From Furcasterigmium furcatum (taxonomy: Eukaryota > Ascomycota > Sordariomycetes > Glomerellales > Plectosphaerellaceae): a DNA stretch of 64,000 bases. Numbering within the stretch: position 1 is the stretch's first letter; each line of letters opens with the position of its first letter. The stretch covers positions 1,614,862 to 1,678,861 of the forward strand of contig BCIA01000004.1 in NCBI GenBank assembly GCA_001599815.1. The letters are read 5' to 3'. Shown here one piece after another: positions 21,010 to 32,023 of this stretch. The position numbers were made by a program, and so were the translations under genes. The notes under the pieces were generated by a model. The model saw nothing but the letters and a program-made list of their open reading frames with translations, was not told the DNA's origin and made no database searches.

Positions 21010-22731
21010 CTAACCTTCTTCATCTGCCAACTCCCGCCTCAGGGGTTTCAGGATATCATGTCCCGACTCGGAACCAGCGACAAAGTCGAACAGATCCTGG
21101 TTGGTGATCGCCTTGGGATTCTTGCCATACCTCGTCCGCGCCGCAGCATTAAACGCCTGGTCAATAGGTGGGTTCTCTTGAGCCAACACATGGCCCAGAT
21201 CCCTCGCCCTCTCGACCTGCACCACCAGCGCCTCGAGCTTCACATCCATCTCTGACTTGAGCCCCGCGCCCCCGGCAGGGAACCGGTCCGCCTCTCCGGC
21301 CTCGAGCTCGGCCATGGACGCCTTGAGACGCCGCTTCTCGCGATTCAGCTCGTCGATGCGGTCGCGGTACCAGAAGGCATTGGTGGTCTGGGACCTCGCC
21401 ACGAGGTTCGCAGACTTTCCGGGCTCCGCCTCGTACTCCCCCGTCCAGGTGCGCGCGGCCGAGTCGAGGCGGCAGTTCTGCGGGATCCAGCGGCCGCGCG
21501 AGCTGTTCTCCGTCACGACGGTGAACCTGGCGCACGACTCGGTGATGGTGAAGGTGTTCCTGGCGCGCTCGCGGATCACCCAGCTCAGCACGAGCCGGGC
21601 CGTCCCCGGGTCGTCGGGTGTCACGTACGTCTGCAGAGTGTATACGGTGTCGTTGTCGTAGCGGTCGAGGTCCTCCTGGCACCGAGCCGTGGACGCCACG
21701 ATCTCCTCGCGCCGCTGCTGCATGTTGCTGCGGAGGGCCTCGCGGTCCGTCGCGACCTGCCGCAGTCCGCGCAGCTCGGTGTTCCACCGGTCGATGGCCA
21801 TCTGCAGCTTGCTCTGGAGCTTGGCGTCGATGGCGCGCATGTCGCGGTTCTTGGTCAGGCGCATCTGCGTGATGGGCATGGGCTTGCAGGAGCGGAGGAA
21901 GCCGAGGACGTCGGATATGGTGTTGCGCGACAACAGCTCCGCGTAGGCGAGCCTCTCGTGGGGCTTGTTGTCGATGAAGAAGTGCACGGGCTGGAGGGCC
22001 TGGCCCAGGGCTTTCTTGAAGTCCCGGGCCCGATGCTCGATGATACTCTGGAGGGCATTGTCCTTGCTGGAGTGCAGGATCTTCTCGCGGAGGAGGTGCT
22101 GCTTCTTGCTGCTCAGGGTGGCCAGGTCGAAGTGCGTGTTGATGACGGCCAGGCTGCCGAAGAGGTTCGGCATGCAGTCGTGGTAGTGCTTAATGACGGA
22201 CTGGAAGGAGAAGGAGAAGGAGAGCTTCGAGTTGTAGACGAGCACGATGGCGTCGACCTTTCGCTTCCACTCCTCTTTTGCGTTGGCGAGTCTGTTGAGC
22301 GTCGTCAGAACTTCGACCATGTTCTCGAAGTCCTTATTCTCGCTGTCATCCAGGCCGGGGGTGTCGATGAGACACAGCTTCATGTACGGCGCCCCTGGAT
22401 CGCGCGGTCGGACGGCGTATCCGGCGCTCGTCTGCTTCCTCCACCAACCGCCCCCGAGCACTTTGTCCTCGTCCACCTTGATGTCGGGCACGTCGACAAC
22501 TCGGCCCGTCTCCTTGTCGACGAGGACATAGTCCGTGGTTGGGACGTCGAGGTCATAGGTCGTGACGTACTGGGTGCATTTGACGTCCCGGTTTCCCTCC
22601 TTTCCTTGAGGGACCTCGTTCGCCGCCATCTTGATGATGCGGTTGATGAACGTCGTCTTGCCATTTTGAGATGGGCCAATGATGAGAACCACCACGGGCG
22701 AGTCTGGGTTGACGACACAGTAAGATGGCAT
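21010..22731 (-). CDS. AIG1/septin-like P-loop GTPase with coiled coils (array member 3)
   Basis: A single exon of 573 residues starts at ATG 22731 (accATGcc). The G1 P-loop GPSQNGKT is at residues 19-26, switch I DVKCTQYVTTYD at 49-60, G3 DTPGLDD at 123-129 and a G4-like VINTHFDL follows. A coiled coil (LRSNMQQRREEIVASTARCQEDL) leads into YDNDTVYTLQTY and a beta-rich linker with SAARTWTGEYEAEPGK, matching the same slots in members 1, 2 and 4. The C-terminus is helical with a KNPKAITNQDLFDFV end. It is divergent from member 4. I extended the frame only to the first ATG; the open frame upstream has no ATG. Confidence 0.85.
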   Translation of the reverse strand: MPSYCVVNPDSPVVVLIIGPSQNGKTTFINRIIKMAANEVPQGKEGNRDVKCTQYVTTYDLDVPTTDYVLVDKETGRVVDVPDIKVDEDKVLGGGWWRKQTSAGYAVRPRDPGAPYMKLCLIDTPGLDDSENKDFENMVEVLTTLNRLANAKEEWKRKVDAIVLVYNSKLSFSFSFQSVIKHYHDCMPNLFGSLAVINTHFDLATLSSKKQHLLREKILHSSKDNALQSIIEHRARDFKKALGQALQPVHFFIDNKPHERLAYAELLSRNTISDVLGFLRSCKPMPITQMRLTKNRDMRAIDAKLQSKLQMAIDRWNTELRGLRQVATDREALRSNMQQRREEIVASTARCQEDLDRYDNDTVYTLQTYVTPDDPGTARLVLSWVIRERARNTFTITESCARFTVVTENSSRGRWIPQNCRLDSAARTWTGEYEAEPGKSANLVARSQTTNAFWYRDRIDELNREKRRLKASMAELEAGEADRFPAGGAGLKSEMDVKLEALVVQVERARDLGHVLAQENPPIDQAFNAAARTRYGKNPKAITNQDLFDFVAGSESGHDILKPLRRELADEEG

Positions 22732-23266
22732 GGTGAGCTCGGTCGTCTCCTGAGACCCGGTGCTGTTGCGAGTCGAAGACGCGACGCAGAGCTCAAGGCT
22801 TCCCTCGACTGCTATTGCACCGCGACATGAGGACACTCACCTGTACATCTCTCGCTTCCCTGCCCCCGGCCCATCAGGGTCAAAGCGCGAGGTTGACCAC
22901 GAGGCTACAGCTATGGCAACCTGCAGAAATGGCTTGGGTCTAGATGCTGCACCTCAGCCGCAGTCACATTTTATCACAGGTCGGTCGTCGCCAAGACACC
23001 ACTACCAGCATCTAGAACATGTACCAGTACAAAGTACAGCTGAGGGTCCGCAGTGCGCCATTCGCAGATCCATCCCTCGCTCACGGACAGGCAGACTGCA
23101 CACCATGGAGAATCAGTCGAGGACGTCTCGCGAACAGCCTTCAAAAAAACTTCACATTTTCGATCTAATCGAAAACTGAAAGCCGATCGCGAAAGCTGAC
23201 TCCAACTCCTCATCGTGAACCCGCCCGCCACACGACTCGTGGGCTTGTTCCACAAGGATCGTCGCA
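22732..23266. promoter_or_regulatory. Bidirectional promoter region of GTPase array members 3 and 4
   Basis: This 535-bp gap separates divergent starts. No P-loop-coding sequence was found here, so member 4 has not simply lost its upstream exon within this gap. Confidence 0.5.
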
Positions 23267-24745
23267 ATGAACGCCAACATCTCGTAGGTGCACCCATAGT
23301 ATCAAGCCTCTGGGCTTGCCGAAGACTGAGGATTTCGCAGGCCAACCGCGGCTTTGGACGTTCTCGCCGAGTTGCTCACCAGACATCAACATGCGCTTCA
23401 GCGCACCATCTCAAAGACTCAACAGGACTTGGAACGGGTTGAGGAAGCCCTTCAAACGATTCCCCGCTTGGAAGAGGAGCATCGCGCCAAAGCGAAGGTC
23501 CGCAAAGACCTGGAGAGCAACGCATTGGAAGTCATGGTCTCGACAAAGTTGACCCAACAGAGACGCTTCTTGCAGCTCCCAGCCAAATTCAAGTTCTCCG
23601 TGCCGACGACGCATCCAATACGCCATTTCAAACTCACACAGGGGTTCGGAGTCAACTGGGAGACTTTCGAGGGCCGCCCGGGTGACGAGAGCTTCAAGTT
23701 CACGGCCGAGGCCAGGGCCACGTGGTTCAGCACAGGCCTGGACTCCGGGCTCGGCATCCTCGTCAGCCTGGTCTCTTCCCTCCTGTTCGGCAAATCCTTC
23801 TATACGCAGCTCGGCATCTTGATCAGCGTCTTGTTCACCGTTTGGTACACCAACAGGTCCGGCGTCGTCTCGGCGGGCGTCACGCTGTACGGCAGGCGAC
23901 ACGAGATCCATGCCGGCGAGATCTCTAAGCTCGGAAACGAGATGATCCAGCTTATCCGGGAGATCAGGTCCACCCAGTCAGACCGATGGTGCCTGGTAGC
24001 CGAGCTGGAATCACACGTTCAAGACCACCAGCAATGCGCCGAGGACATGAAGGAGTTGGAGAGGGCACGAAGTCTGCGATGGTCTCCGGTGGGTTCCGAC
24101 ACGCCATCTCAAGAAGAGAAACTCCTTCAAGCGGGAGACATCGTGGGCTTCGCCTCGGCGTTGGGGCTCAAGTCAAAGGTCGTCCCCAAAGCGTTGCCGC
24201 CGGGGCTGATCGCCATGGTCAACGACTGCGTCGATGAGCTCCGGTCCGCCAAGAAGGTGATGAACAGCTACCTGGAGCCATACGAATGGGCGACAAGTGG
24301 CGGTGCAAGAGGGATAATTCGGGGCGTCGATGAAGCACTTGAGCTCACCGCCGATATATCGCTCCCCCCTTATCCTCCCTGCACAGACAGCGACACGAAG
24401 GTGCGGGCTGTGGTGTCCGAGTTCAAGCAGGACTTGGGCCGATTTCTGGACGAATATGAGCACTTGAAGAAAGATTTGGACGGAAAGCTGAAAGGCTTGG
24501 ACGGGAAGATGAAAAGGTTACCTCCTGGGCCGGATCAGCCGTCCGACTCTGCCAGGTTGGAAATGGCTCTGATGCAAAGCGCCATGACAGTCCAGGCTGC
24601 GCAAATGCAAAGAGCCTGTGACTTGGTGCGAGCCGAGAAGCAAGAAGTTGGGGTCGCCGCAGCGTTGGAAGGGTCTTGGTATGACGATGGCCACATGGGT
24701 GCGTTTTGGTCTCTCTACCAGGGACAAAGGAAAGTCGGTGTCTGA
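23267..24745 (+). CDS. G-domain-less coiled-coil membrane paralogue (array member 4)
   Basis: Two exons (23267-23283 and 23341-24745) give 473 residues. A 17-bp first exon (MNANIS) is joined through a GTAGGT...TTTCGCAG intron in correct phase. The chain begins directly with coiled coil (RHQHALQRTISKTQQDLERVEEAL), then LESNALEVMVSTK and a beta-rich linker (ESFKFTAEARATWFS) that match the layout downstream of the G domain in members 1-3. It has no P-loop or DTPG. Unlike its neighbours it has two adjacent hydrophobic helices at about residues 141-156 and 161-176, a likely membrane hairpin, followed by helices. It could act as a membrane partner for the GTPases (inference). Confidence 0.75.
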
Positions 24746-25936
24746 GGACGAGTCCTAAGTCCGCATATCCATGATGCCAAGGATGCAACCCTACGGCTAT
24801 GCGGCACCGGTGGTGGGATGCAGATGCAATCGAGGACAGAAGGTCGTCTGGAACTCAGACCATTCATGATGGTTGCATGCCCAAAAAGAGCAGGCGATGG
24901 AGTTCTTTTAGAGAGCCAATCATGCATCGAACGTTTGACGCGCATCAAGACCTCCGGCCCGTCGTGGGAGCAGCCGTCGAGGGGGAAGTCTTAAGTCCCG
25001 TTGGCGGAGATACGGAGTTCTCAACCTTTACCCCCGGAGTCCATCCCGAAAGGGGTTGATGCTCCCGACGACGCGCTTGTGACCCCTGCGATAAGCTTAA
25101 AGTCTAGATCTAGAGAGCTAGCAGGTAAGTAGTCCTCGTGATACTACCTGCCAGATTGAACACTGATCCTCAAACGGCGTCTGTACTACTTGAGCGCCTT
25201 TATCATTCCCCAGGAACATGCATCGGCGGCTACCTCTCGCTTCGATGCATTGATGCGCGGAGATCAGGGCGAGCCCCTGGAATACAACACATCCATGGCC
25301 ACGAGAAGCGTGTATCAGATCCCGCCCTAGGCTCTAACTGGTAAGTTCCGATGCACCCAGGCACCACATCGTGGGGGTATATCGGCAGTAATAACATGGT
25401 CAAGCGTGAGCCGGCGGCTTCCAGGCAGGGAAGGTCGGTATTTGCTTGCGGGGAGACCCGGCGGAGGAGGCCGGCACTCACATTCACCGACAGGCCCAGC
25501 CCTGGTCTCCCGCAATCGGCCCCTGGTCAACCGAGCGTTTATCTGATGCTGTGCCAGACACGGCGCGAACTCTCCAGTAGGAAGGTTGTTATGCCTAGCC
25601 TGCTGATCGTCGACTCCTCAACACTTCGCTCCACGCCCGCTCTCGTGTCTTGAGTGCCAGATAGGCCTGCGTCCTTTCGTGATGCCACCACTTTGTCTGC
25701 TACCTTCCACATCAAGTATCCTCCGATGATGGCAGTGTCACGCGAGTCGATGGACTTCAGTTCGGCTTCAAGAGCGAGATACCCGAACCTCCATGGCTCA
25801 AGAGATGTTGCGACGAGTATAAATATGACGATCTTCGCATCGTTTGGCGAGGTATGTGATTGCATCTCCTCAGCACTTGAGCCAAGCCAATCCCTCTTCT
25901 AGTCCCCGGCCCCCGTTTCTGCATCGCTTTCTCAAC
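24746..25936. promoter_or_regulatory. Intergenic with TATA box for the M35 protease gene
   Basis: About 1.2 kb. TATAAATA at 25818-25825 lies 119 bp before the protease ATG. A perfect 12-bp palindrome TCTAGATCTAGA is at 25103-25114. Other open frames were not convincing. Confidence 0.5.
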
Positions 25937-27112
25937 ATGAAGTACATCACCATCGCATCTTGCCTGGCCTCCCTGGCCGCTGGCGCGTCCGTCGACGTGA
26001 CTAAGCGCAGCTCTCCCCTCGATGTCGAGCTCGAGAAGCTCGGCAACTCTGTCGTGAAAGCCGTCATCACCAACAATGGTGCCGAGGCCATCCAGATCCT
26101 GAAGACGGGTTCCATCTTTGACGACCTCGCCGTTGAGAAGACCGAGGTCTTCGCTGGCTGTCAGTGCTGCCCTCCCTGTCATATTGGAGACTTCGACTAA
26201 CCAAGGTCTAGCCGAGAGAGTTGCCTTCGACGGCATCAGGCTCCAGGTTGACCCCGCTGCCCTGGACGCGAGCAACTTCATCGTCATCGAAGCCGGTGAG
26301 ACCCTCGAGGCCGAGTGGGACGTTGCCCAGGTCCATGACCTCAGCTCTGGCGGAGACTTCGATATCAAGACCAGCGGCGTGCTGCAGTATGCCGAGAAGG
26401 ACTCCACCGAGCTCGCCGGCGTGATCAACTACAGCTCCGAGGTCCTCCACCTCGTCGTTGACGGTGCCGAGGCCGCCAAGGTCCGCCGCGACTTCCACGA
26501 CAGCCTGGCCAAGCGCGCGGTCGTCCAGGCCGACTGCACCGGCACCCGCCGCACCACGACCATCAACGCCCTGGCCGGATGCCGCTCGCAGGCCCTCGCC
26601 GCCGCCAGCGCCGCCTCCTCCGGCGCCGCCGCCCGCATGACCGAGTTCTTCAAGTCCTCGACCACCGCGACCCGTAACACCGTCGCCGCCGTCTTCAACC
26701 GCATGGCCACCGAGTGCGGCAGCTCGACCTCGGGCGTCTCCCGCCAGTTCTGCACCGACGTCTACCCCGGCGGCGCCTGCAGCAACGGCGTCATCGCCTA
26801 CACCCTCCCCAGCCAGAGCTACATGGTCAACTGCCCCTACTACTTCTCCTCGTTCCCGCTCACCACCTCGTCGTGCCGCGGCATCTCCCAGTCCAGCACC
26901 ACGGTCCACGAGGTCACCCATCTCAGCCAGATCGCCGGCACCACCGACATGAACGGCTGCTACGGCTACAACTGCGTGCGGAGCCTTTCCGCCGCGAACA
27001 ACCTGCGCCACGCCGACACCTACACCCTGTTCGCCCAGTGTAAGTCGCTCCCGTGCGTGAGTGTCGCGGACATGAAACTGACTCCGAGACAGCCATCTTC
27101 GCCAACTGCTAG
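25937..27112 (+). CDS. Secreted M35 deuterolysin-type metalloprotease
   Basis: Three exons (25937-26159, 26212-27039, 27093-27112) give 356 residues, the usual length for the family. Residues 1-18 are a signal peptide, followed by a propeptide ending at Lys-Arg 175-176, the expected maturation site. The mature domain has the aspzincin zinc motif HEVTH at 307-311 and the third ligand Asp320 in GTTD, the conserved cysteines, and the terminal HADTYTLFAQSIFANC. The last exon is only 20 bp but restores this C-terminus exactly, which supports the intron. These enzymes are extracellular endopeptidases acting on basic proteins. A TATA box lies 119 bp upstream. Confidence 0.95.
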
Positions 27113-27336
27113 AAAATCACACTCAGAGATTGGGTCGTGGTGTTGGATTGGGGTTAGGGACGAGACTGCCGGGTTGAAACAAAAAGTCTTGGATGGTACC
27201 ACTTCGTTGGATGTGCAATCTCAGTTTTATGTACACGTAACAGAATTGAGTCAATCACCGCGTCTAAAAGGATGTGATCCCCTTTGAGCTGTGACGTCCA
27301 AGTCCCGAATCACCTGTACAGCCTCACCCCTGTGGC

Positions 27337-29190
27337 TTACAGGATCTCGATGCCTTCTTGCCTCAACTTGCCCGAAAGAACACCATCAGCCACTTGACCA
27401 TCCATAAGTAGCGGCACCCAAGCCCCGCCCACATTCAAATACTCCCCCGGGCCCTGCTCTCGCAGAAGCACAGGGATGTCCGCCTGGTTCAGCACCCCGA
27501 CGGCGTCGCCTGGACGGCAGAGCTTGGGCCCAACCCCGAGAAGGCCGCCTTCGGTGACGAAAGCCGCCCTGTTCTGGAAGACTTCAAGCCGAGCGGCCAA
27601 AGCTGCCGTATTCAAAAAGTTCGCCATATCGGCTGCGGTCTCGGGCCAGTCCCCTTCCCTCCCTCCGTGCTCCATGGTTTTGGGGAGTAGACTCTGCTTG
27701 AGAAAGTGAGCGAGGTCTCCATTTTCGAAATCAAAACCCAGCTCCTCCCATGCTTGTTGAGGGGATGCGGTCTCGTCAAGCACGAAATCGACCAGACTAA
27801 TAGTGATGTCTCGTAGATTTTCGAATTCAGGGCAGTCGGTCGACCTCGTGATAACCTCACCGAGCAGGATTTGATAGGATAACTGACAGAGCGGTGTCAT
27901 TTCCACATCCTCTGTGGAATGTTTGACGGATTGCCGCAAAGCCCGGAGAATATCGCGAACGACGTCCCTGAGATTGGATGAAGGAGTGTCCGCTGCAACA
28001 GGCCAGACCTTGGCGATCTGGTCGATTTTGACGCCTTCAGTTTTGAGGACAGCCATGTGCACAACTTGACACGGAGCTGAGGGTAGCCCGCCGTTTGCGC
28101 CCTTCAACTCTGGCCATCTCGGCAGGCGAAGAGTAAGTTCTGGAACATGCGACCATGCTGCGAGGTCCAGAGTCCAGGAGGGAAGGGCGCAAGTCGGTAC
28201 CAGGTCCTGACCGACTCCCGTGTCACTCAGCAACAAGGACAGATAGTCTGATTCGGCACACTTTTTCGAGAAATTGCAATAGACTGCTCGGGCATCCAAG
28301 TTGTAATCAGGCACGATGTCGCGACAGATGCCGAGGCCGTTGAACGCAAAGATCTTGTCTCTCGGGTCGGAAGCTTTGAACTTCAGGGTCATGTAGATCT
28401 CCGTCACGTCGTTCTCCTCCTTTGCCGGCCCACCGCCTCTTCTGACTGCCAGATACTGCAGAGGATTGGCTGCTTCTGAAATGTTGGATATGGGTCGGAG
28501 GGAACTCTTCAGCGTCGCATCCTCCGACAGATACCGGAACACATACAGGGCGGTGATGCAGTCCCACGACATCAGCTTGTCTCCAAGCATTAGGACGATG
28601 GTTGGAGCCAGGATGATTTCCTGCACGATCCAGCAGCGGGTCCAGTAGGGAAGAAGCATAAACTCCCGCACTGCGTCCCATCTCTCCGGGACGTCGAGGT
28701 TTTGGTGATGTTGGCGTATCCAGTCCTCGAAACTGGACCGGAGGGCAAGCATCCCGTGCGTGACGAGATACTCCAGCGTGTCTGCGGCCAGCAGCAGGTT
28801 GTTGGTGGGCGGGCCCAGGAATGAGATGACAAGACGAGAGGAACTGTAAATCTTGCCCATCAGGCGGACTTGTTGATTCCGTTCGCCGATATCTTGTTGA
28901 TTGATGCACAAGGCGTCGATCCAGTAGTCGTATTGTGAACCCGCATCGTACTTTCGCAGTTGGCGCAGCGCCCCAGCAAGATTCGACGTGACCGATATTG
29001 ACTGCGTATTGGCGGTGATTGTCCGGGTGGACACGGGATCCCCCCAGACATATGAAAGAGCCGTGAAGGACAGGTCATCGTCCAACACTGCCGCATGCAT
29101 CTCGACTTCCAAGGGCGCATTCTCGTCCGCATTTGGGGTAATTCTGAGAAGACGTATCTCCGGTCCGCTCCGATCAAGCGGGGAATACAT
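27337..29190 (-). CDS. HET-domain (heterokaryon incompatibility) protein
   Basis: A single exon of 617 residues begins at ATG 29190 and ends at TAA 27337. The HET domain occupies roughly residues 35-190, with ALSYVWGDP at 44-52 and YWIDALCINQQDIGERNQQV at 89-108, both signature blocks. The remaining 400 residues are helical and unassigned, ending with the LPVLLREQGPGEYLNVGGAWV type segment common at the C-terminus of these proteins. HET proteins trigger cell death after non-self recognition, usually with a partner locus. No NACHT or WD40 receptor lies beside it. The nearest unusual neighbours are the coiled-coil GTPase array 2.6 kb or more away and the M35 protease, which ends 225 bp from it on the opposite strand. 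Confidence 0.92.
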   Translation of the reverse strand: MYSPLDRSGPEIRLLRITPNADENAPLEVEMHAAVLDDDLSFTALSYVWGDPVSTRTITANTQSISVTSNLAGALRQLRKYDAGSQYDYWIDALCINQQDIGERNQQVRLMGKIYSSSRLVISFLGPPTNNLLLAADTLEYLVTHGMLALRSSFEDWIRQHHQNLDVPERWDAVREFMLLPYWTRCWIVQEIILAPTIVLMLGDKLMSWDCITALYVFRYLSEDATLKSSLRPISNISEAANPLQYLAVRRGGGPAKEENDVTEIYMTLKFKASDPRDKIFAFNGLGICRDIVPDYNLDARAVYCNFSKKCAESDYLSLLLSDTGVGQDLVPTCALPSWTLDLAAWSHVPELTLRLPRWPELKGANGGLPSAPCQVVHMAVLKTEGVKIDQIAKVWPVAADTPSSNLRDVVRDILRALRQSVKHSTEDVEMTPLCQLSYQILLGEVITRSTDCPEFENLRDITISLVDFVLDETASPQQAWEELGFDFENGDLAHFLKQSLLPKTMEHGGREGDWPETAADMANFLNTAALAARLEVFQNRAAFVTEGGLLGVGPKLCRPGDAVGVLNQADIPVLLREQGPGEYLNVGGAWVPLLMDGQVADGVLSGKLRQEGIEIL

Positions 29191-30680
29191 TGTCGTATGG
29201 GAGATGCTGAGCCAAGTATCCTTCTGTGCCGGCAATGCTATTTCTGGGGAGTTTTCGAAAATGGATATTGGATTGAGTCCCGGGATGACGTTGCGGGGTA
29301 ACGTGAAGTGAGGCGGGATTTTTTCGGAAGTGACTCTAGCCTCGCATCGGCGGGAAGCTCAGCGAGCTCCCTGCTCAGCGCTAACCCGGACTCATCGACT
29401 CACTCTGTCAGATACCCGACAGTGGTATGCAACCGAGTCTGCCATTGACTTATAGATGGGCTGCTTGAATAAGGCACAAATGCTGTCGGACTTCTGAATA
29501 CTTGCAGCCCTGATCCGTCAGGGCCGGAGCCGTCTCGCCGTCTCGAAACCCACCTAACGCCGGCCTGCCGGATGGACCTGGACGGACGCCGGGTGGGGCC
29601 GGGAACTTGAAAGACTCGATGCCGGTCACTGTCTACCCTGATCTAATGGGTCATGTTGGTTCTGGAGGTGCGGAGAGGCAGTATCATAGTATTTGCGGGC
29701 CTCGCCACTATCAACGACGAGATGAGAGTAAATCGTCTGGCATCTCACATCTCAACTGCCGAGGTTCCAAGCACCAGGGGCGGATGTTTTCCAACCGCGC
29801 TTGCTGTCAAAACAAACTCGTATCACTAAAAATTGGGATTTATAAGCCGCCTGAACTCATCGGCTTGAGAATTGGAGAGGCGTCGGGACCTCAGTTGTCT
29901 TGCCAGGTCTTATCCCCGAAGCTTACATGCAGCCAAGGAAGATGTGAGCGAATGGCCCAGGTGTAACATTGCAGCTCTAAGACGCTCCAAAAGGTTGATA
30001 GATCGAGCGAGTGTGTTATTCACACCAAAAAGAACTTATTATACTCATGGAGTCACTCCGAGGGGCTGGAAGACATTCCGCTGTGAGCAATGATTGATGC
30101 CTGGCGCTACTTCAAGAACCACTTGGTCCGCCCTTTCAATGAGGTAAAGCTGTGTGTTGTGTACCTTACGTTGGGGAGTACGCGTATAGCACTTGCAAAG
30201 TACCCGGGCCAATAGGGGGCAATACAAAAGTTCTGCTTTCCTCTCCAGGCCGACCACCAAACTGCTGCCTTGCGGCAATGTGTTTCAAACCTCAGGCCGC
30301 CACCAACGGATTTAAGGGAAGTTGACCTCCAGGTTCCGTGTATTCAGTATATGCCAAACGCGCGTGCTGGTGCTGGATTTATAATGTCACATTTGTCGTC
30401 CACGATCTCGTCCCTAACAAATGCCTAGCAGGTTTGAGATCCTAGGTATTAACTAAAGACCAGGAGCTACAAGATGAATAATTCATCGTGACAAATGCAC
30501 GAGATACATGTTTCGCTGTGGGTGGAACGAAAGTACCAAATGATTCCATCTAGTGAGCGTGATGTACGTTTCCAGTTATCCTGATACAGATCTCAGTCAC
30601 CTCTCACACTGAATCCTTTTTGATTTTCAATTATACAGCCACTACAGCTACTGGGTCGCATCCTTTGTGCGTTAATTATC
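29191..30680. other. Intergenic, partly AT-rich, nothing recognised
   Basis: About 1.5 kb upstream of the HET gene. The last 350 bp are markedly AT-rich compared with flanking genes. No gene, repeat family or RNA was recognised. Confidence 0.5.
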
Positions 30681-31925
30681 ATTACAACTGAATATAAATT
30701 CGAAGGCTGGCTTGGCCTGGACCCTGAATCCGCCGATGGCAAGATGCAATGGAGTTCCTTCGAGCCCAAAACATGGCAGGAGGACGACGTTGATATCCAG
30801 ATCACGCACTGTGGCGTCTGCGGTACTGATCTTCATACCCTTCGTTCTGGATGGGGGCCGACTGCGTACCGTAAGCGCGCACTTCTCCCCAGTCTCGCCC
30901 TCTAGGGAGACTTGAGGGCCTGCGAGTATTCATGCAAGATGAGCTAATATTGTTTCATAAAGCCTGCTGCGTCGGCCTTGAGATCGTCGGCAAGGCTGTC
31001 AGAGTTGGCAACAACGTGAAGCACGTCAAGGTCGGAGTCCGTGTCGGCGTTGGCGCGCTGGCACGCACGTGCTTCCAGCCAGACTGCCCTGACTGCTCCG
31101 CCGGCCGCGAGAACCACTGTCTGCGTGCTGTCAACACGTACGGGTCCGTCTACCCTAACGGCGAGGCAAAGTCGTACGGTGGCTACGCGGATTACAACCG
31201 CACGAATGGACGCTTCGTATTCCCCATTCCCGAGAAGCTCTCGTCGGCCGACGCAGCGCCCTTGCTCTGTGCTGGCGTTACCGTTTATTCTCCTCTCAAG
31301 AGAAACGGCTGCGGCCCCGGAAAGTCGGTTGGAATTATCGGCATTGGCGGTCTAGGTCACCTTGGCATCATGTTTGCCAAGGCTCTCGGGGCTGACAAGG
31401 TTGTCGCCATTTCAAGGAAGACATCGAAGAAGGACGAAGCGCTGGCCCTGGGCGCGGACCAGTACATCGCCACTGACGACGATATCGACTGGGCAAAGGC
31501 CAACAGAAGATCCCTGGACCTTATCATCAGCACTGCCTCCACCTCTGACATGCCTCTCCAGCAATACCTCGAACTAGTAGCCGCAGCTGGCACATACATT
31601 CAGATTGGGTATGCCGTTGTATCTGGTGACTGGAAATCTCGATTACTGACCAGCAATTCTTAGTGCCCCCGATGCAGGTGCGTTGCCCCCGATCAACGCC
31701 TTGACCCTCATCTTCAATGGCATCAAGGTCGGTGGCAGTCTCGTTGGGTCTCTCCAGGATGTCGAGGATATGCTGCTTCTCGCCGCCGAGAAGGGCATCA
31801 AGCCGCTGATTCAGATGAGGTCCATCAAAGACGCCAACCAGGTGCTTGTTGGCTTCAACGAAGAAAAGGCTCGGTACCGCTATGTCCTGTTCAACGAGAA
31901 GCACGGGAATATCGGTGCACTGTGA
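30681..31925 (+). pseudogene. Degenerate zinc-type alcohol dehydrogenase (ADH6/cinnamyl alcohol dehydrogenase-like)
   Basis: Three exons (about 30681-30870, 30963-31608, 31664-31925) splice in phase into 365 residues of an NADP-dependent ADH6-like enzyme: YKFEGWLGL, HCGVCGTDLHTLRSGWGP, the structural zinc cysteines (CPDCSAGRENHC), the GIGGLGHLG nucleotide loop and a normal C-terminus. Two defects stand out. The position expected to hold the start codon reads ATT at 30681, and the frame upstream has no ATG before a TGA. The catalytic zinc ligand His of the family motif GHE is Leu69 (GLE). The reading frame is otherwise intact, so decay is recent or the protein is made from another start with altered chemistry. 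A missed short first exon cannot be excluded. Confidence 0.65.
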
Positions 31926-32023
31926 TTCTGAGACGATATGCGGGCGCGTCGCAGAGGTCGTTGAATGAGGGACAAGTGTGATTCTCGCGAGTACGAGATC
32001 TAATCTACCTATACCTCGCCGTC

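Noticed and set aside
16374..24745. Reading the GTPase array as septins or dynamins
   Set aside because: The proteins lack the septin unique element and the dynamin middle and GED layout. The switch I cysteine/threonine pattern and G4 THxD fit AIG1-like members better.
25103..25114. Perfect palindrome TCTAGATCTAGA
   Set aside because: It is a tandem of a 6-bp palindrome in non-coding DNA, with no second copy or gene context to give it meaning.
26208..27011. 267-codon minus-strand open frame opposite the M35 protease
   Set aside because: Composition is almost only Gly, Ala, Val and Asp, and the plus strand has an unmistakable HExxH metalloprotease.
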